Source of the DNA: Pseudomonadota bacterium
Lineage (GTDB): Bacteria > Pseudomonadota > Gammaproteobacteria > Arenicellales > Poriferihabitantaceae
Reading direction: 5' to 3'
DNA length: 6,851 nt
NCBI GenBank assembly: GCA_024226105.1
Contig: JAAELZ010000053.1
Span: 1-6,851, forward strand
The notes below the pieces were generated by a model. It saw only the letters and a program-made list of their open reading frames with translations. It made no database searches and had not been told where the DNA came from. Below, in pieces: positions 1-6,126 of this stretch. How positions within the stretch are numbered: the stretch's first letter is position 1; the number at the start of each line of letters is the position of its first letter. The position numbers and the translations under genes were made by a program.

Positions 1-1360
1 AATAATGGATAGTATTAGCGTGTCCTGACAGCCCTATATCGAAACTATCGGATGTTTCAGCGCTTAAGTTGGGGTTACCAAACCCGGGGAAATACAACTC
101 ATTGAAGGTCGGGGCTTTAAAAGCCGATCCATAAGCGGCGGTCCAACGCATGTTGCCGGCAAAATCCTGCCCGATACTTGCACCGCCCGTGGATTCATTG
201 CCAAACTGTTCGTTGTCATCGTTCCTGAGCGAAAGCTGTAGGTCCGTCTGGCCAAATTTCCCCAGGTACTGAGCAAACAGGCCGGTATTGTCACGACTAT
301 CTACGGCATAGTCAGTGGTACCGTTAACTTTATCCTCATAATAATCAAGGCCCAGCGTTACCTCACCGTTGCCGCCGGCGAGTATGTCATTCTGGAAGGT
401 GAACTGGTTTCTGTCGGTGTTAAAACTACTGTCAAAAACACCATCTTTCAAATTGTCGGAATGATCTTTGGTTTTTGCGGCCAGCAGGTCGATATTCCAG
501 ATATCACTGGCGGCTATTTCCAGTTTGCCACCCAGAACCTGGTTGATCGATTCGCGTTCATTGGTAAAACTACCATCATAGTCCAGCTCGGAGTTGATAT
601 GCAGGGCGTTGATAGAGGCGTTAACGCTGGAACCCAGTTTTACGCCGCCCGCCAGGGTAATTGAATCGTTATTGTATCCATCATCATCCGGTTCTATGGT
701 GAAACAACCACCACCATCAGGAAATGGTTTGCCGCGACAGGCGTCAAAGCCGTCGGTTTTAAAACTGGATACATTGGCACTATACCAGGCTGTGTTATCG
801 CGGCCTGATAAACCGGCATTCAGGCCGGCACTGGAATGGCTGCCGCCGGAGAGCGATACATTTGCCTGTGTTTTATTCCCCTGGGGCTTGCGGGTAAATA
901 TCTGAATGACACCACCGATAGCATCGGAGCCATACAGGCTGGATCGCGGGCCGCGTACCACTTCGATGCGTTCGATCTGGTCGGTTGGAATATCCTGGAT
1001 TGCGGCCGCTCCACTGGTAGCGGAACTAACGCGTACGCCATCAATTAAAATCAGCGTGTGATCCGATTCGGTGCCGCGCATAAAAACGGATGCCTGTGCC
1101 CCTCTGCCGCCGTTTGTCACCATGGTCAGACCCGGCGTTAAGCGCAGCAGGTCGGTTACCGTAGCATTTGGGCGTTTATCAATTTGCTTGCGGTCGATAA
1201 CCGTAACCGGTGCCAGCGTTTCATCAACGGTTTGCGCTGTGCGTGATCCGGTAATGACGATAGTCATGCGATTTTCGTCTTCAGCGGCGTAGCTAGTTGA
1301 AGTGGCTAACAAAATAGCCGCTAAGCCACCAGCGAAACTGGCGTAGGGATTGAGAATCAT
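1..1360 (-). CDS. btuB: TonB-dependent vitamin B12 outer-membrane receptor, 3' end cut by window edge
   Basis: This gene encodes the outer-membrane barrel that binds corrinoids outside the cell and moves them into the periplasm using TonB energy. Reading leftward from ATG at 1360, 453 codons are open to the window edge; E. coli BtuB has 614, so roughly the last quarter is missing. Residues 1-26 look like a signal peptide ending near SYAA. A TonB-box-like segment MTIVITGSR lies at 32-40. The plug domain follows at about 45-157, with VFMRGTESDHTLILIDGVRV at 92-111 and RGPRSSLYGSDAIGGV at 136-151, close to E. coli BtuB. Barrel strands start near 165. A loop at 208-229 has two cysteines (C208, C219) and the acidic stretch EPDDDGY, which could form a disulfide and a calcium site as in BtuB. 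The upstream riboswitch independently supports B12 as substrate. The start is the only in-frame ATG with a good Shine-Dalgarno. The signal peptide has no Lys/Arg before its hydrophobic core, which is unusual. Confidence 0.95.
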   Translation of the reverse strand, partial: MILNPYASFAGGLAAILLATSTSYAAEDENRMTIVITGSRTAQTVDETLAPVTVIDRKQIDKRPNATVTDLLRLTPGLTMVTNGGRGAQASVFMRGTESDHTLILIDGVRVSSATSGAAAIQDIPTDQIERIEVVRGPRSSLYGSDAIGGVIQIFTRKPQGNKTQANVSLSGGSHSSAGLNAGLSGRDNTAWYSANVSSFKTDGFDACRGKPFPDGGGCFTIEPDDDGYNNDSITLAGGVKLGSSVNASINALHINSELDYDGSFTNERESINQVLGGKLEIAASDIWNIDLLAAKTKDHSDNLKDGVFDSSFNTDRNQFTFQNDILAGGNGEVTLGLDYYEDKVNGTTDYAVDSRDNTGLFAQYLGKFGQTDLQLSLRNDDNEQFGNESTGGASIGQDFAGNMRWTAAYGSAFKAPTFNELYFPGFGNPNLSAETSDSFDIGLSGHANTIHY

Positions 1361-1366
1361 ATTGAT

Positions 1367-1372
1367 CTCCTC
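1367..1372 (-). promoter_or_regulatory. btuB Shine-Dalgarno
   Basis: On the minus strand GAGGAG lies six bases before the btuB ATG at 1360. It fixes the start and is the likely target of the riboswitch. The overlapping octamer UCAUGAGG (1376 to 1369) is perfectly complementary to CCUCAUGA (1469 to 1462) in the 3' part of the aptamer region. Confidence 0.8.
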
Positions 1373-1377
1373 ATGAA

Positions 1378-1443
1378 TGCACTCACCCGTGCAATGATTG
1401 GAAAAAGCGACTCTAAAAAGCAATGAAAAGTCACCTGCGATTT
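1378..1443 (-). promoter_or_regulatory. Riboswitch expression platform with candidate L13 hairpin
   Basis: Between aptamer and Shine-Dalgarno, a 5-bp hairpin TGCAC/GTGCA (1393-1389 with 1382-1378) carries the loop GGGTGA. Its GGGTG (1388-1384) can pair with CACCC (1513-1509) in the loop of the GCCACTG hairpin of the aptamer. This matches the L5-L13 kissing interaction known from translational cobalamin riboswitches. The hairpin ends five bases before GAGGAG. Closer to the aptamer, GCAGG (1438-1434) can pair with the P1 3' strand CCTGC (1448-1444) around a 5-nt loop, so it competes with P1. Short T runs follow at about 1413-1427, but no strong GC stem directly precedes them. I therefore favour translational control over termination. 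Confidence 0.65.
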
Positions 1444-1670
1444 GCAGGCCGGTCTCCGGACTCATGAGGCAGAAACTACGTTCTGACGCCTACGCCTTCC
1501 CGTGTTGTGGGTGGACTCCTAACACAGTGGCATATTGTACGCGCTCACTCATTTACCGTTGCGGGGGCAGTACCGGGATGGTTATAACTCTTTGGGTAGT
1601 AACGCACCGGTTTCCCGTTTCACTCGCTGCAGCCTGGAAATTAATGGCTTGCTGGCTGAGAACCTGCGGC
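1444..1670 (-). ncRNA. Cobalamin riboswitch aptamer upstream of btuB
   Basis: This is a cis-acting RNA in the btuB 5' leader that binds a B12 derivative and shuts down receptor expression when B12 is plentiful. Reading the minus strand, the conserved blocks appear in the expected order. GGGAAACCGGTGCG is at 1616-1603. The B12 box ACTGCCCCCGCAACGGTAA is at 1571-1553. GCCACTG (1531-1525) and GGGAAGG (1501-1495) flank a hairpin with stem GTGTT/AACAC (1525-1521 with 1506-1502). GAGTCCGGAGACCGG is at 1463-1449. Closing stem P1 can form between GCAGG (1667-1663) and CCTGC (1448-1444). The aptamer length of about 227 nt and distance to the gene suit the class. The block order and near-identity of the B12 box make the family call secure; the exact ends are approximate. 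Confidence 0.95.
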
Positions 1671-1674
1671 GTGA

Positions 1675-1704
1675 ATATTACAGGAAAACTTCGTAATAGA
1701 ACAA
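1675..1704 (-). promoter_or_regulatory. Candidate promoter for btuB riboswitch transcript
   Basis: On the minus strand TTGTTC (1704-1699) and TAATAT (1680-1675) are separated by 18 bases, a plausible but weak sigma70-type pair (about 3/6 and 4/6 consensus matches). Transcription would start near 1668, right at the 5' strand of riboswitch P1, which is the best argument for it. Confidence 0.4.
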
Positions 1705-1784
1705 GCAGTGCTTTTATCTATGTGTAAAATAGCGCTCAGATTTGGTGAGCATTTGGATCGCTCGGTAAATAAAAAATCAGGATT

Positions 1785-1858
1785 GTAGGGTGGATAAGCG
1801 CAGCGCATCCACCATTTATTTTCAAACTCGGTGGGCGCGCTTTACCCACCTTTTATCC
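1785..1858. repeat. REP-like doublet: two inverted palindromes, first preceded by GTAG
   Basis: The first palindrome has arms GGTGGAT (1789-1795) and ATCCACC (1807-1813) and follows GTAG at 1785-1788. The second has arms GGTGGG (1830-1835) and CCCACC (1845-1850), followed by TTTT. The two units are inverted copies: GGTGGATAAGCGC (1789-1801) nearly matches GGTGGGTAAAGCGC, the reverse complement of 1837-1850. A GTAG tetranucleotide 5' of a palindrome is the hallmark of REP sequences mobilised by RAYT transposases (TnpA_REP), and paired inverted REPs form BIMEs. From memory, very similar GTAGGGTGG-type elements are dispersed in many proteobacterial genomes. The second hairpin plus T run could also act as a weak plus-strand terminator or attenuator. 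No RAYT gene is in the window. Confidence 0.65.
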
Positions 1859-1870
1859 AGGCACTATACA
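1841..1870 (+). promoter_or_regulatory. Candidate promoter for the btuC-cobT operon
   Basis: TTTACC (1841-1846) and TATACA (1865-1870) are 18 bases apart, each about 4/6 to consensus. The start site would be near 1877, leaving a leader of only about 13 nt before btuC. The -35 would lie inside the second REP palindrome. An alternative is the -10-like TAAAAT at 1725-1730, which has no good -35 and would place the REP hairpins in a leader of about 150 nt. Neither choice allows a plus-strand B12 aptamer. Confidence 0.25.
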
Positions 1871-1889
1871 AAACGATCACACGCTGCTC

Positions 1890-2951
1890 ATGAATTCGAC
1901 TTCCACCCGCCGAACCCTGTTCACAGGGCTGTCGCTCGCCCTGTGCGTCGCGGTTTCTATTTCGGTGCTATCCGGTTCCATCCAGATCGATTTGCACGAA
2001 GCGCTGCAAATTCTTGCGCACCAGTTTGGGTTTGGCGTATTGCCTGAAGAGGGCGGTGACATGCAGGTCAAGCAGGCGGTGCTGATGCAGATACGCCTGC
2101 CGCGTGTGGCCCTGGCTATTATCACCGGCCTGACGCTGGCCGTGAGCGGCACGGTGATGCAAGGTTTGTTTCGCAATCCACTGGCCGACCCGGGTTTGAT
2201 GGGGATTTCTGCAGGCTGCGCGTTTGGTGCAGCCCTGTTTGCGGTTCTGGGAGCCAACTGGCTGGCAACCCTGGGCGGGCTTTCTTCGGTCTGGGCTTTG
2301 CCTGTGGCTGCATTTCTGGGCGGGCTGCTCAGTACCTGGCTGGTATTCTTCCTGGGGCGTTCCGGGCAGAGAACCGATGTTGCTACCATGTTGCTGGCCG
2401 GCATAGCGATTAACGTTATCGCCACAGCGGGCACCAGCGCACTGAAATTTGTCGCTGATGATCAGGCGTTGCGCGGGGTGGTTTTCTGGTTAATGGGCAA
2501 CCTCGGTTCCACGCCCTGGGATCGCCTGTTATGGGTGGCGCCGGTACAACTTGTTTCGGTATTCGCCATGTTTCGTTATGCCCCGACGCTAAATGCCCTG
2601 TTGCTCGGTGAAGCCGAAGCACAGCACCTTGGTTTCAATGTTGAGCGCAGTAAACGTATTTTAATCCTGCTGGTGGCATTAAGTGTGGGTTTGTCGGTCT
2701 CGCTGGCGGGTGTAATCGGTTTTGTCGGGCTGGTGGTGCCGCATTTGCTGCGGCGCGTGGTGGGGGCAGATCATCGTGTTTTATTACCCGCCTCGGCATT
2801 ACTTGGCGCCGTGCTGGTATTGCTCGCAGACTGGTTGTCGAGGACGCTTCTGGCGCCGACTGAGATTCCGGTGGGCATACTCATGGCCCTGACGGGCGGG
2901 CCGTTTTTTATCTGGCTACTGCTCACCACAAGGTACCGGTTTGTACGATGA
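1890..2951 (+). CDS. btuC: FecCD-family ABC transporter permease, probable corrinoid importer
   Basis: This is the inner-membrane permease of a type II ABC importer, 353 residues, with about nine to ten hydrophobic segments (near 9-29, 71-91, 104-121, 134-156, 163-186, 212-231, 258-281, 296-316 and 325-346). Family signatures are RLPRV (69-73), GTVMQGLFRNPLADPGLMG (87-105), a coupling region LGEAEAQHLGF (239-249) and GFVGLVVPHLLRR (277-289), ending with IPVGILMALTGGPFF (326-340). The substrate is inferred from context: cobalamin genes on both sides. Several segments (GLFRNPLADPGL, LNALLLGEAEAQHLG) read more like heme permease HmuU than E. coli BtuC, so heme or siderophore transport is the alternative. 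The ATG at 1890 has no clear Shine-Dalgarno, but no better in-frame start precedes the first membrane segment. The stop overlaps the next gene's start as ATGA. Confidence 0.85.
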   Translation: MNSTSTRRTLFTGLSLALCVAVSISVLSGSIQIDLHEALQILAHQFGFGVLPEEGGDMQVKQAVLMQIRLPRVALAIITGLTLAVSGTVMQGLFRNPLADPGLMGISAGCAFGAALFAVLGANWLATLGGLSSVWALPVAAFLGGLLSTWLVFFLGRSGQRTDVATMLLAGIAINVIATAGTSALKFVADDQALRGVVFWLMGNLGSTPWDRLLWVAPVQLVSVFAMFRYAPTLNALLLGEAEAQHLGFNVERSKRILILLVALSVGLSVSLAGVIGFVGLVVPHLLRRVVGADHRVLLPASALLGAVLVLLADWLSRTLLAPTEIPVGILMALTGGPFFIWLLLTTRYRFVR

Positions 2952-3748
2952 GTCTGATTGCTGAAAATGTAAGTCTGCACGCCAATGGTGAGATTCGCTT
3001 GTGCGAAATCTCGTGCGAGATACGCCCGGGTGAGTTAACCGTCATCATTGGCCCCAATGGTTCGGGTAAAACCAGCCTGATCAAAACCCTGGCAGGAGAG
3101 CTAATCCCCACGCAGGGGCACCTAAGCCTGGATGGTCTCGATTTACGGGAATGGAAGGCCGGGGAACTGGCACAACGCCGCGCGGTGATGCCCCAGCATG
3201 CGACACTGGACTTCCCGTTTCGTGTGTCTGACGTGGTCGCACTCGGGCGTAGCCCCTATCCACGTGACCTGCAAAAAGATCAAAATCTGGTCGAAGAAGC
3301 AATGGCCTGTTTTGATGTTAAAGCACTTGCCGATCGCATGTATACAAGCTTGTCCGGAGGTGAGCGCCAACGTGTTCAACTTGCGCGCGTGTGGGTTCAG
3401 CTACGCCAGCCGGAGGGCGCATTGCCGCGTTATCTGTTACTGGATGAGCCCAGTTCTGCGCTGGATTTAAGGCATCAGCGGGAATTGCTTGCTTTGCTTA
3501 AAAATTCGGTGCACAGTGGGCAGTTCGGTGTGGCGACGGCCTTGCATGATCTGAATAGTGCGGCGCAGTACGCTGATCAACTGATATTGTTGAACAAGGG
3601 ATTTATTGCCGCTTCGGGTTCACGTGAACAGGTTTTCACCACTGAGAACATCACTAATATCTATAAGGTCCCGGTTGAGTTTCTAGGTTATACAGCAGGT
3701 AAAAAGCAGGTCATAGCGGTTCCGGATATTGGGGTTACAGATGATTAG
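2948..3748 (+). CDS. btuD: ABC transporter ATP-binding protein, HmuV/BtuD type
   Basis: This cytoplasmic ATPase, 266 residues, powers the upstream permease. All nucleotide-binding motifs are intact: Walker A GPNGSGKT (35-42), Q-loop MPQH (81-84), signature LSGGERQ (135-141), Walker B YLLLDEP (162-168), D-loop SALD (170-173) and switch His200 in LHDLN. The segments MPQHATLDFPFRVSDVVALGR and PRYLLLDEPSSALDLRHQ resemble heme importer ATPase HmuV more than enteric BtuD (249 residues). An automated annotation may therefore read 'hemin import ATP-binding protein'. Setting between a B12 receptor and four cobalamin enzymes argues for corrinoid import. The ATG overlaps the btuC stop by 4 bases (ATGA), implying translational coupling and a stoichiometric permease-ATPase pair. 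Confidence 0.88.
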   Translation: MSLIAENVSLHANGEIRLCEISCEIRPGELTVIIGPNGSGKTSLIKTLAGELIPTQGHLSLDGLDLREWKAGELAQRRAVMPQHATLDFPFRVSDVVALGRSPYPRDLQKDQNLVEEAMACFDVKALADRMYTSLSGGERQRVQLARVWVQLRQPEGALPRYLLLDEPSSALDLRHQRELLALLKNSVHSGQFGVATALHDLNSAAQYADQLILLNKGFIAASGSREQVFTTENITNIYKVPVEFLGYTAGKKQVIAVPDIGVTDD

Positions 3749-4658
3749 CGTGGTGTCGCTCGTAGTGGCATTACTGCTCGATAAACTGTTGGGTGAACCA
3801 TCGCGCTATCACCCTCTGGTTGGTTTTGGTGCTCTTGCAGGCGCTGCGGAAAAGTTTTTATACGCTGATTCAAAATTGCGTGGCTTGCTTGCCATGGCGT
3901 TATTGCTGGTTCCATTAACGCTGTTGCTTATATTGTTTCAGCGGTGGCTGGATCATTGGCTGGTCGGCGTGATTGTTTTATACCTGGCGTTGGGTTGGCA
4001 GAGTTTGATGTCTCATGCACAAGGCGTACAGGAAGCTTTGTTACAGTCAGATATCGGGCTGGCGCGGAAAAACCTTGGTTTTATGGTGAGTCGGGAGACG
4101 CGGGCACTGGACCAGACGGGCATCGCAAAAGGCGTTGTGGAATCCGTGCTGGAGAACGGAAATGATGCGATATTTGGTGCGATATTCTGGTTTATGGTCG
4201 CCGGTGCGCCGGGGGTGCTGGTGTATCGCCTGGTGAATACGCTGGATGCCATGTGGGGTTATCGAAACGGACGCTATTTGCATTTTGGCTGGGCGGCAGC
4301 AAGGCTGGACGATATTCTGAATCTGTTTCCTGCGCGGCTAAGCGCATTGAGTTATGCGCTGGCTGGCCAGTACGAGGTTGCTATGCGTTGCTGGAAGGAA
4401 CAGGGCTGGAACTGGAAAAGCCCCAATGCCGGCCCGGTGATGGCTGCGGGGGCCGGTAGCCTGGGGCTATTGCTGGGCGGGTCAGAGAACTACCACGGGC
4501 AGATGCAATCACGTATTAGACTGGGTGAGGGGCGGGAGCCTGACGTTCAGTCCATCGTGGATGCGGAGAGCCTGATTCAGCGCTCGTTGTTAATCTGGGT
4601 TCTTGTAATTGCAATTGGGACAGGCTTTTTTTATGTTTTTAGCGGGCTGAGTACATGA
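3741..4658 (+). CDS. cbiB: Adenosylcobinamide-phosphate synthase CbiB (CobD)
   Basis: CbiB is a membrane enzyme that joins adenosylcobyric acid to (R)-1-amino-2-propanol or its phosphate, giving adenosylcobinamide (phosphate). The 305-residue protein shows the family pattern: DKLLGEPSRYHPLVGFG (14-30), SRETRALD (117-124), ESVLENGNDAIFGAIFW (134-150), GAPG (155-158), NTLDAMWGY (166-174), RLDD (188-191) and SPNAGPVMAAGAGSLG (227-242). Hydrophobic segments lie near 1-13, 48-66, 72-88, 146-165, 232-247 and 283-301. I chose ATG at 3741 because GGGG (3731-3734) sits six bases upstream and the protein then begins like other CbiB proteins. A TTG at 3729 would add only four residues. The start lies inside the end of the ATPase gene (8-base overlap). 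Confidence 0.95.
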   Translation: MISVVSLVVALLLDKLLGEPSRYHPLVGFGALAGAAEKFLYADSKLRGLLAMALLLVPLTLLLILFQRWLDHWLVGVIVLYLALGWQSLMSHAQGVQEALLQSDIGLARKNLGFMVSRETRALDQTGIAKGVVESVLENGNDAIFGAIFWFMVAGAPGVLVYRLVNTLDAMWGYRNGRYLHFGWAAARLDDILNLFPARLSALSYALAGQYEVAMRCWKEQGWNWKSPNAGPVMAAGAGSLGLLLGGSENYHGQMQSRIRLGEGREPDVQSIVDAESLIQRSLLIWVLVIAIGTGFFYVFSGLST

Positions 4659-6115
4659 CAACATTAATGGTGCAGGGCACCACATCAGATGCGGGAAAAA
4701 GCGCGGTGGTGACGGGGTTGTGTCGCTGGTTGCAGCGCAGGGGCATTAGAGTCGCACCGTTCAAACCACAGAACATGGCACTCAATAGTGTGGTCACGCA
4801 GGACGGGGGCGAAATTGGCCGCTCACAGGCCGTGCAGGCCCGCGCAGCGGGCCTTGAGCCGCATACGGATATGAACCCGATCCTGTTGAAGCCACAAACG
4901 GATCAGGGTGCACAGGTGATTGTGCAGGGGCATGCGCTGACCACTATGGAAGCGCAGGATTATCATCGATATAAGCAGCGTGCCATGCAGGCCGTGCTTG
5001 AATCGTATCAACGTCTGAAACAGCAATATGATGTCATTATTGTCGAAGGGGCGGGCTCGCCCGCGGAGATCAATTTACGCGAGAACGACATTGCCAATAT
5101 GGGTTTTGCTGAGCAGGTGGATTGCCCGGTGGTGCTGGTGGGGGATATAAATCGTGGGGGTGTGTTCGCGCAACTGGTGGGAACCCTGGCTCTGATTTCA
5201 GAGAGTGAAGCGGCACGTATCCGTGGTTTTATTATTAATCAATTTCGCGGAGATATTGCTTTACTGACGGGGGGGCTGGACTGGCTGAGCAAATACACCG
5301 CCAGGCCGGTGCTGGGGGTGTTGCCGCACCTGCATGGCCTGCACCTGGAGGCGGAAGATGCGCTGAACAATGAGCAGGCCTGCGATGATAGCGGCACGCG
5401 TTTGAAGGTTGTGGTGCCGGTATTACCTCGCATCAGTAACCACACTGATTTTGACCCCCTGCGCCAGCAACCACAGCTGGATTTTCAATTTATCGGGGTA
5501 CAGGATGCCATCCCGCCGGCAGATCTAATTATTTTACCGGGTAGTAAATCGGTGGCCGATGACCTGGCTTTTCTACTTGAGAATGGCTGGTCCGGACACT
5601 TGAAGAAACACCTGCGCTACGGCGGAAAGCTAATGGGCATTTGCGGTGGTTTCCAGATGCTGGGGCAGTTTATTCATGACCCGAACCGCCTGGAATCGCA
5701 AACCTTATGTGCCCGGGGCCTGGGGCTTATTGATTTACACACAACGCTGGCGGCACAAAAAACGCTTGGCAACGTGACCGGCTATTTTAAACATCAGGAC
5801 TTTCCCGTCAGCGGTTATGAAATTCATGCGGGGGAGTCGTGCGGATCCGCGTTGGAACGCCCCGCTTTTATAATCGAGGGTCAGCCCGAAGGTTCGATTA
5901 GTGAGGACCAGCAGATATTGGGAACCTATTTGCACGGCATATTCGAATCTGGCACAGGTTGTCAGGAAATTCTACGATGGGCCGGCCTGCATCAGGCGCA
6001 ACCGCTTGACTATGCGGCCTTGCGCGAGCAGGGAATCGATCGTCTGGCGGATGCAATAGAAGTCTCCCTTGATGTCGCCCAGCTACGCAGCCTGATTCCC
6101 GAACTAATTAAGTAG
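4655..6115 (+). CDS. cobQ: Cobyric acid synthase CobQ (CbiP), glutamine-hydrolysing
   Basis: CobQ carries out four ATP- and glutamine-dependent amidations (b, d, e and g side chains) that turn adenosylcobyrinic acid a,c-diamide into adenosylcobyric acid, the CbiB substrate. At 486 residues it has the usual full length. The N-terminal dethiobiotin-synthetase-like domain has P-loop GTTSDAGKS (8-16), FKPQNMALNS (36-45), EIGRSQAVQARAAG (53-66), MNPILLKP (73-80), VEGAGSPAEINL (130-141) and GDINRGGVFAQLVGT (163-177). The C-terminal class I glutamine amidotransferase domain (about 250-440) has the nucleophile Cys330 in GICGGFQMLG and His427 in GTYLHGIFE, with GYEIHAGES at 387-395. Both active sites look complete. 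Its ATG overlaps the cbiB stop by 4 bases (ATGA). A run of seven Gs at 5269-5275 lies inside the gene without disrupting the frame. Confidence 0.97.
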   Translation: MTTLMVQGTTSDAGKSAVVTGLCRWLQRRGIRVAPFKPQNMALNSVVTQDGGEIGRSQAVQARAAGLEPHTDMNPILLKPQTDQGAQVIVQGHALTTMEAQDYHRYKQRAMQAVLESYQRLKQQYDVIIVEGAGSPAEINLRENDIANMGFAEQVDCPVVLVGDINRGGVFAQLVGTLALISESEAARIRGFIINQFRGDIALLTGGLDWLSKYTARPVLGVLPHLHGLHLEAEDALNNEQACDDSGTRLKVVVPVLPRISNHTDFDPLRQQPQLDFQFIGVQDAIPPADLIILPGSKSVADDLAFLLENGWSGHLKKHLRYGGKLMGICGGFQMLGQFIHDPNRLESQTLCARGLGLIDLHTTLAAQKTLGNVTGYFKHQDFPVSGYEIHAGESCGSALERPAFIIEGQPEGSISEDQQILGTYLHGIFESGTGCQEILRWAGLHQAQPLDYAALREQGIDRLADAIEVSLDVAQLRSLIPELIK

Positions 6116-6117
6116 GA
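6113..6117 (+). promoter_or_regulatory. cobU Shine-Dalgarno overlapping the cobQ stop codon
   Basis: TAGGA contains the cobQ stop TAG (6113-6115) and lies nine bases before the cobU ATG at 6127. It supports that start and reinitiation by ribosomes finishing cobQ. Confidence 0.55.
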
Positions 6118-6126
6118 TAATAAAGC

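Noticed and set aside
836..1048. Plus-strand open frame of 70 codons
   Set aside because: It is antisense to the btuB plug domain, where the minus strand encodes well-conserved TonB-receptor motifs.
1357..1374. Minus-strand mini-ORF of five codons with tandem AGG AGA arginines, its stop overlapping the btuB start
   Set aside because: The AGG AGA is simply the btuB Shine-Dalgarno and five codons are expected by chance, although GGTGAG seven to twelve bases before it could serve as a ribosome site.
1410..1443. Rho-independent terminator in the btuB leader
   Set aside because: The CCTGC/GCAGG stem is only 5 bp and the T runs are interrupted and distant; a translational mechanism fits better.
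1398..1727. Open frame of 109 codons on the plus strand over the btuB leader
   Set aside because: It is antisense to the cobalamin riboswitch; the protein has no family resemblance and the conserved bases are explained by the RNA.
1790..2047. Plus-strand open frame starting GTG in the REP element and running into btuC
   Set aside because: It is out of frame with the permease and consists of the repeat followed by shadow sequence.
1877..2434. Open frame of 185 codons on the minus strand
   Set aside because: It lies antisense within btuC, is low-complexity (A, P, S, R rich) and has no recognisable domain; the plus-strand permease reads cleanly as a known family.
3729..3740. TTG start extending CbiB by four residues
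   Set aside because: ATG at 3741 has GGGG six bases upstream and matches the usual CbiB N-terminus; the TTG has no supporting ribosome site.
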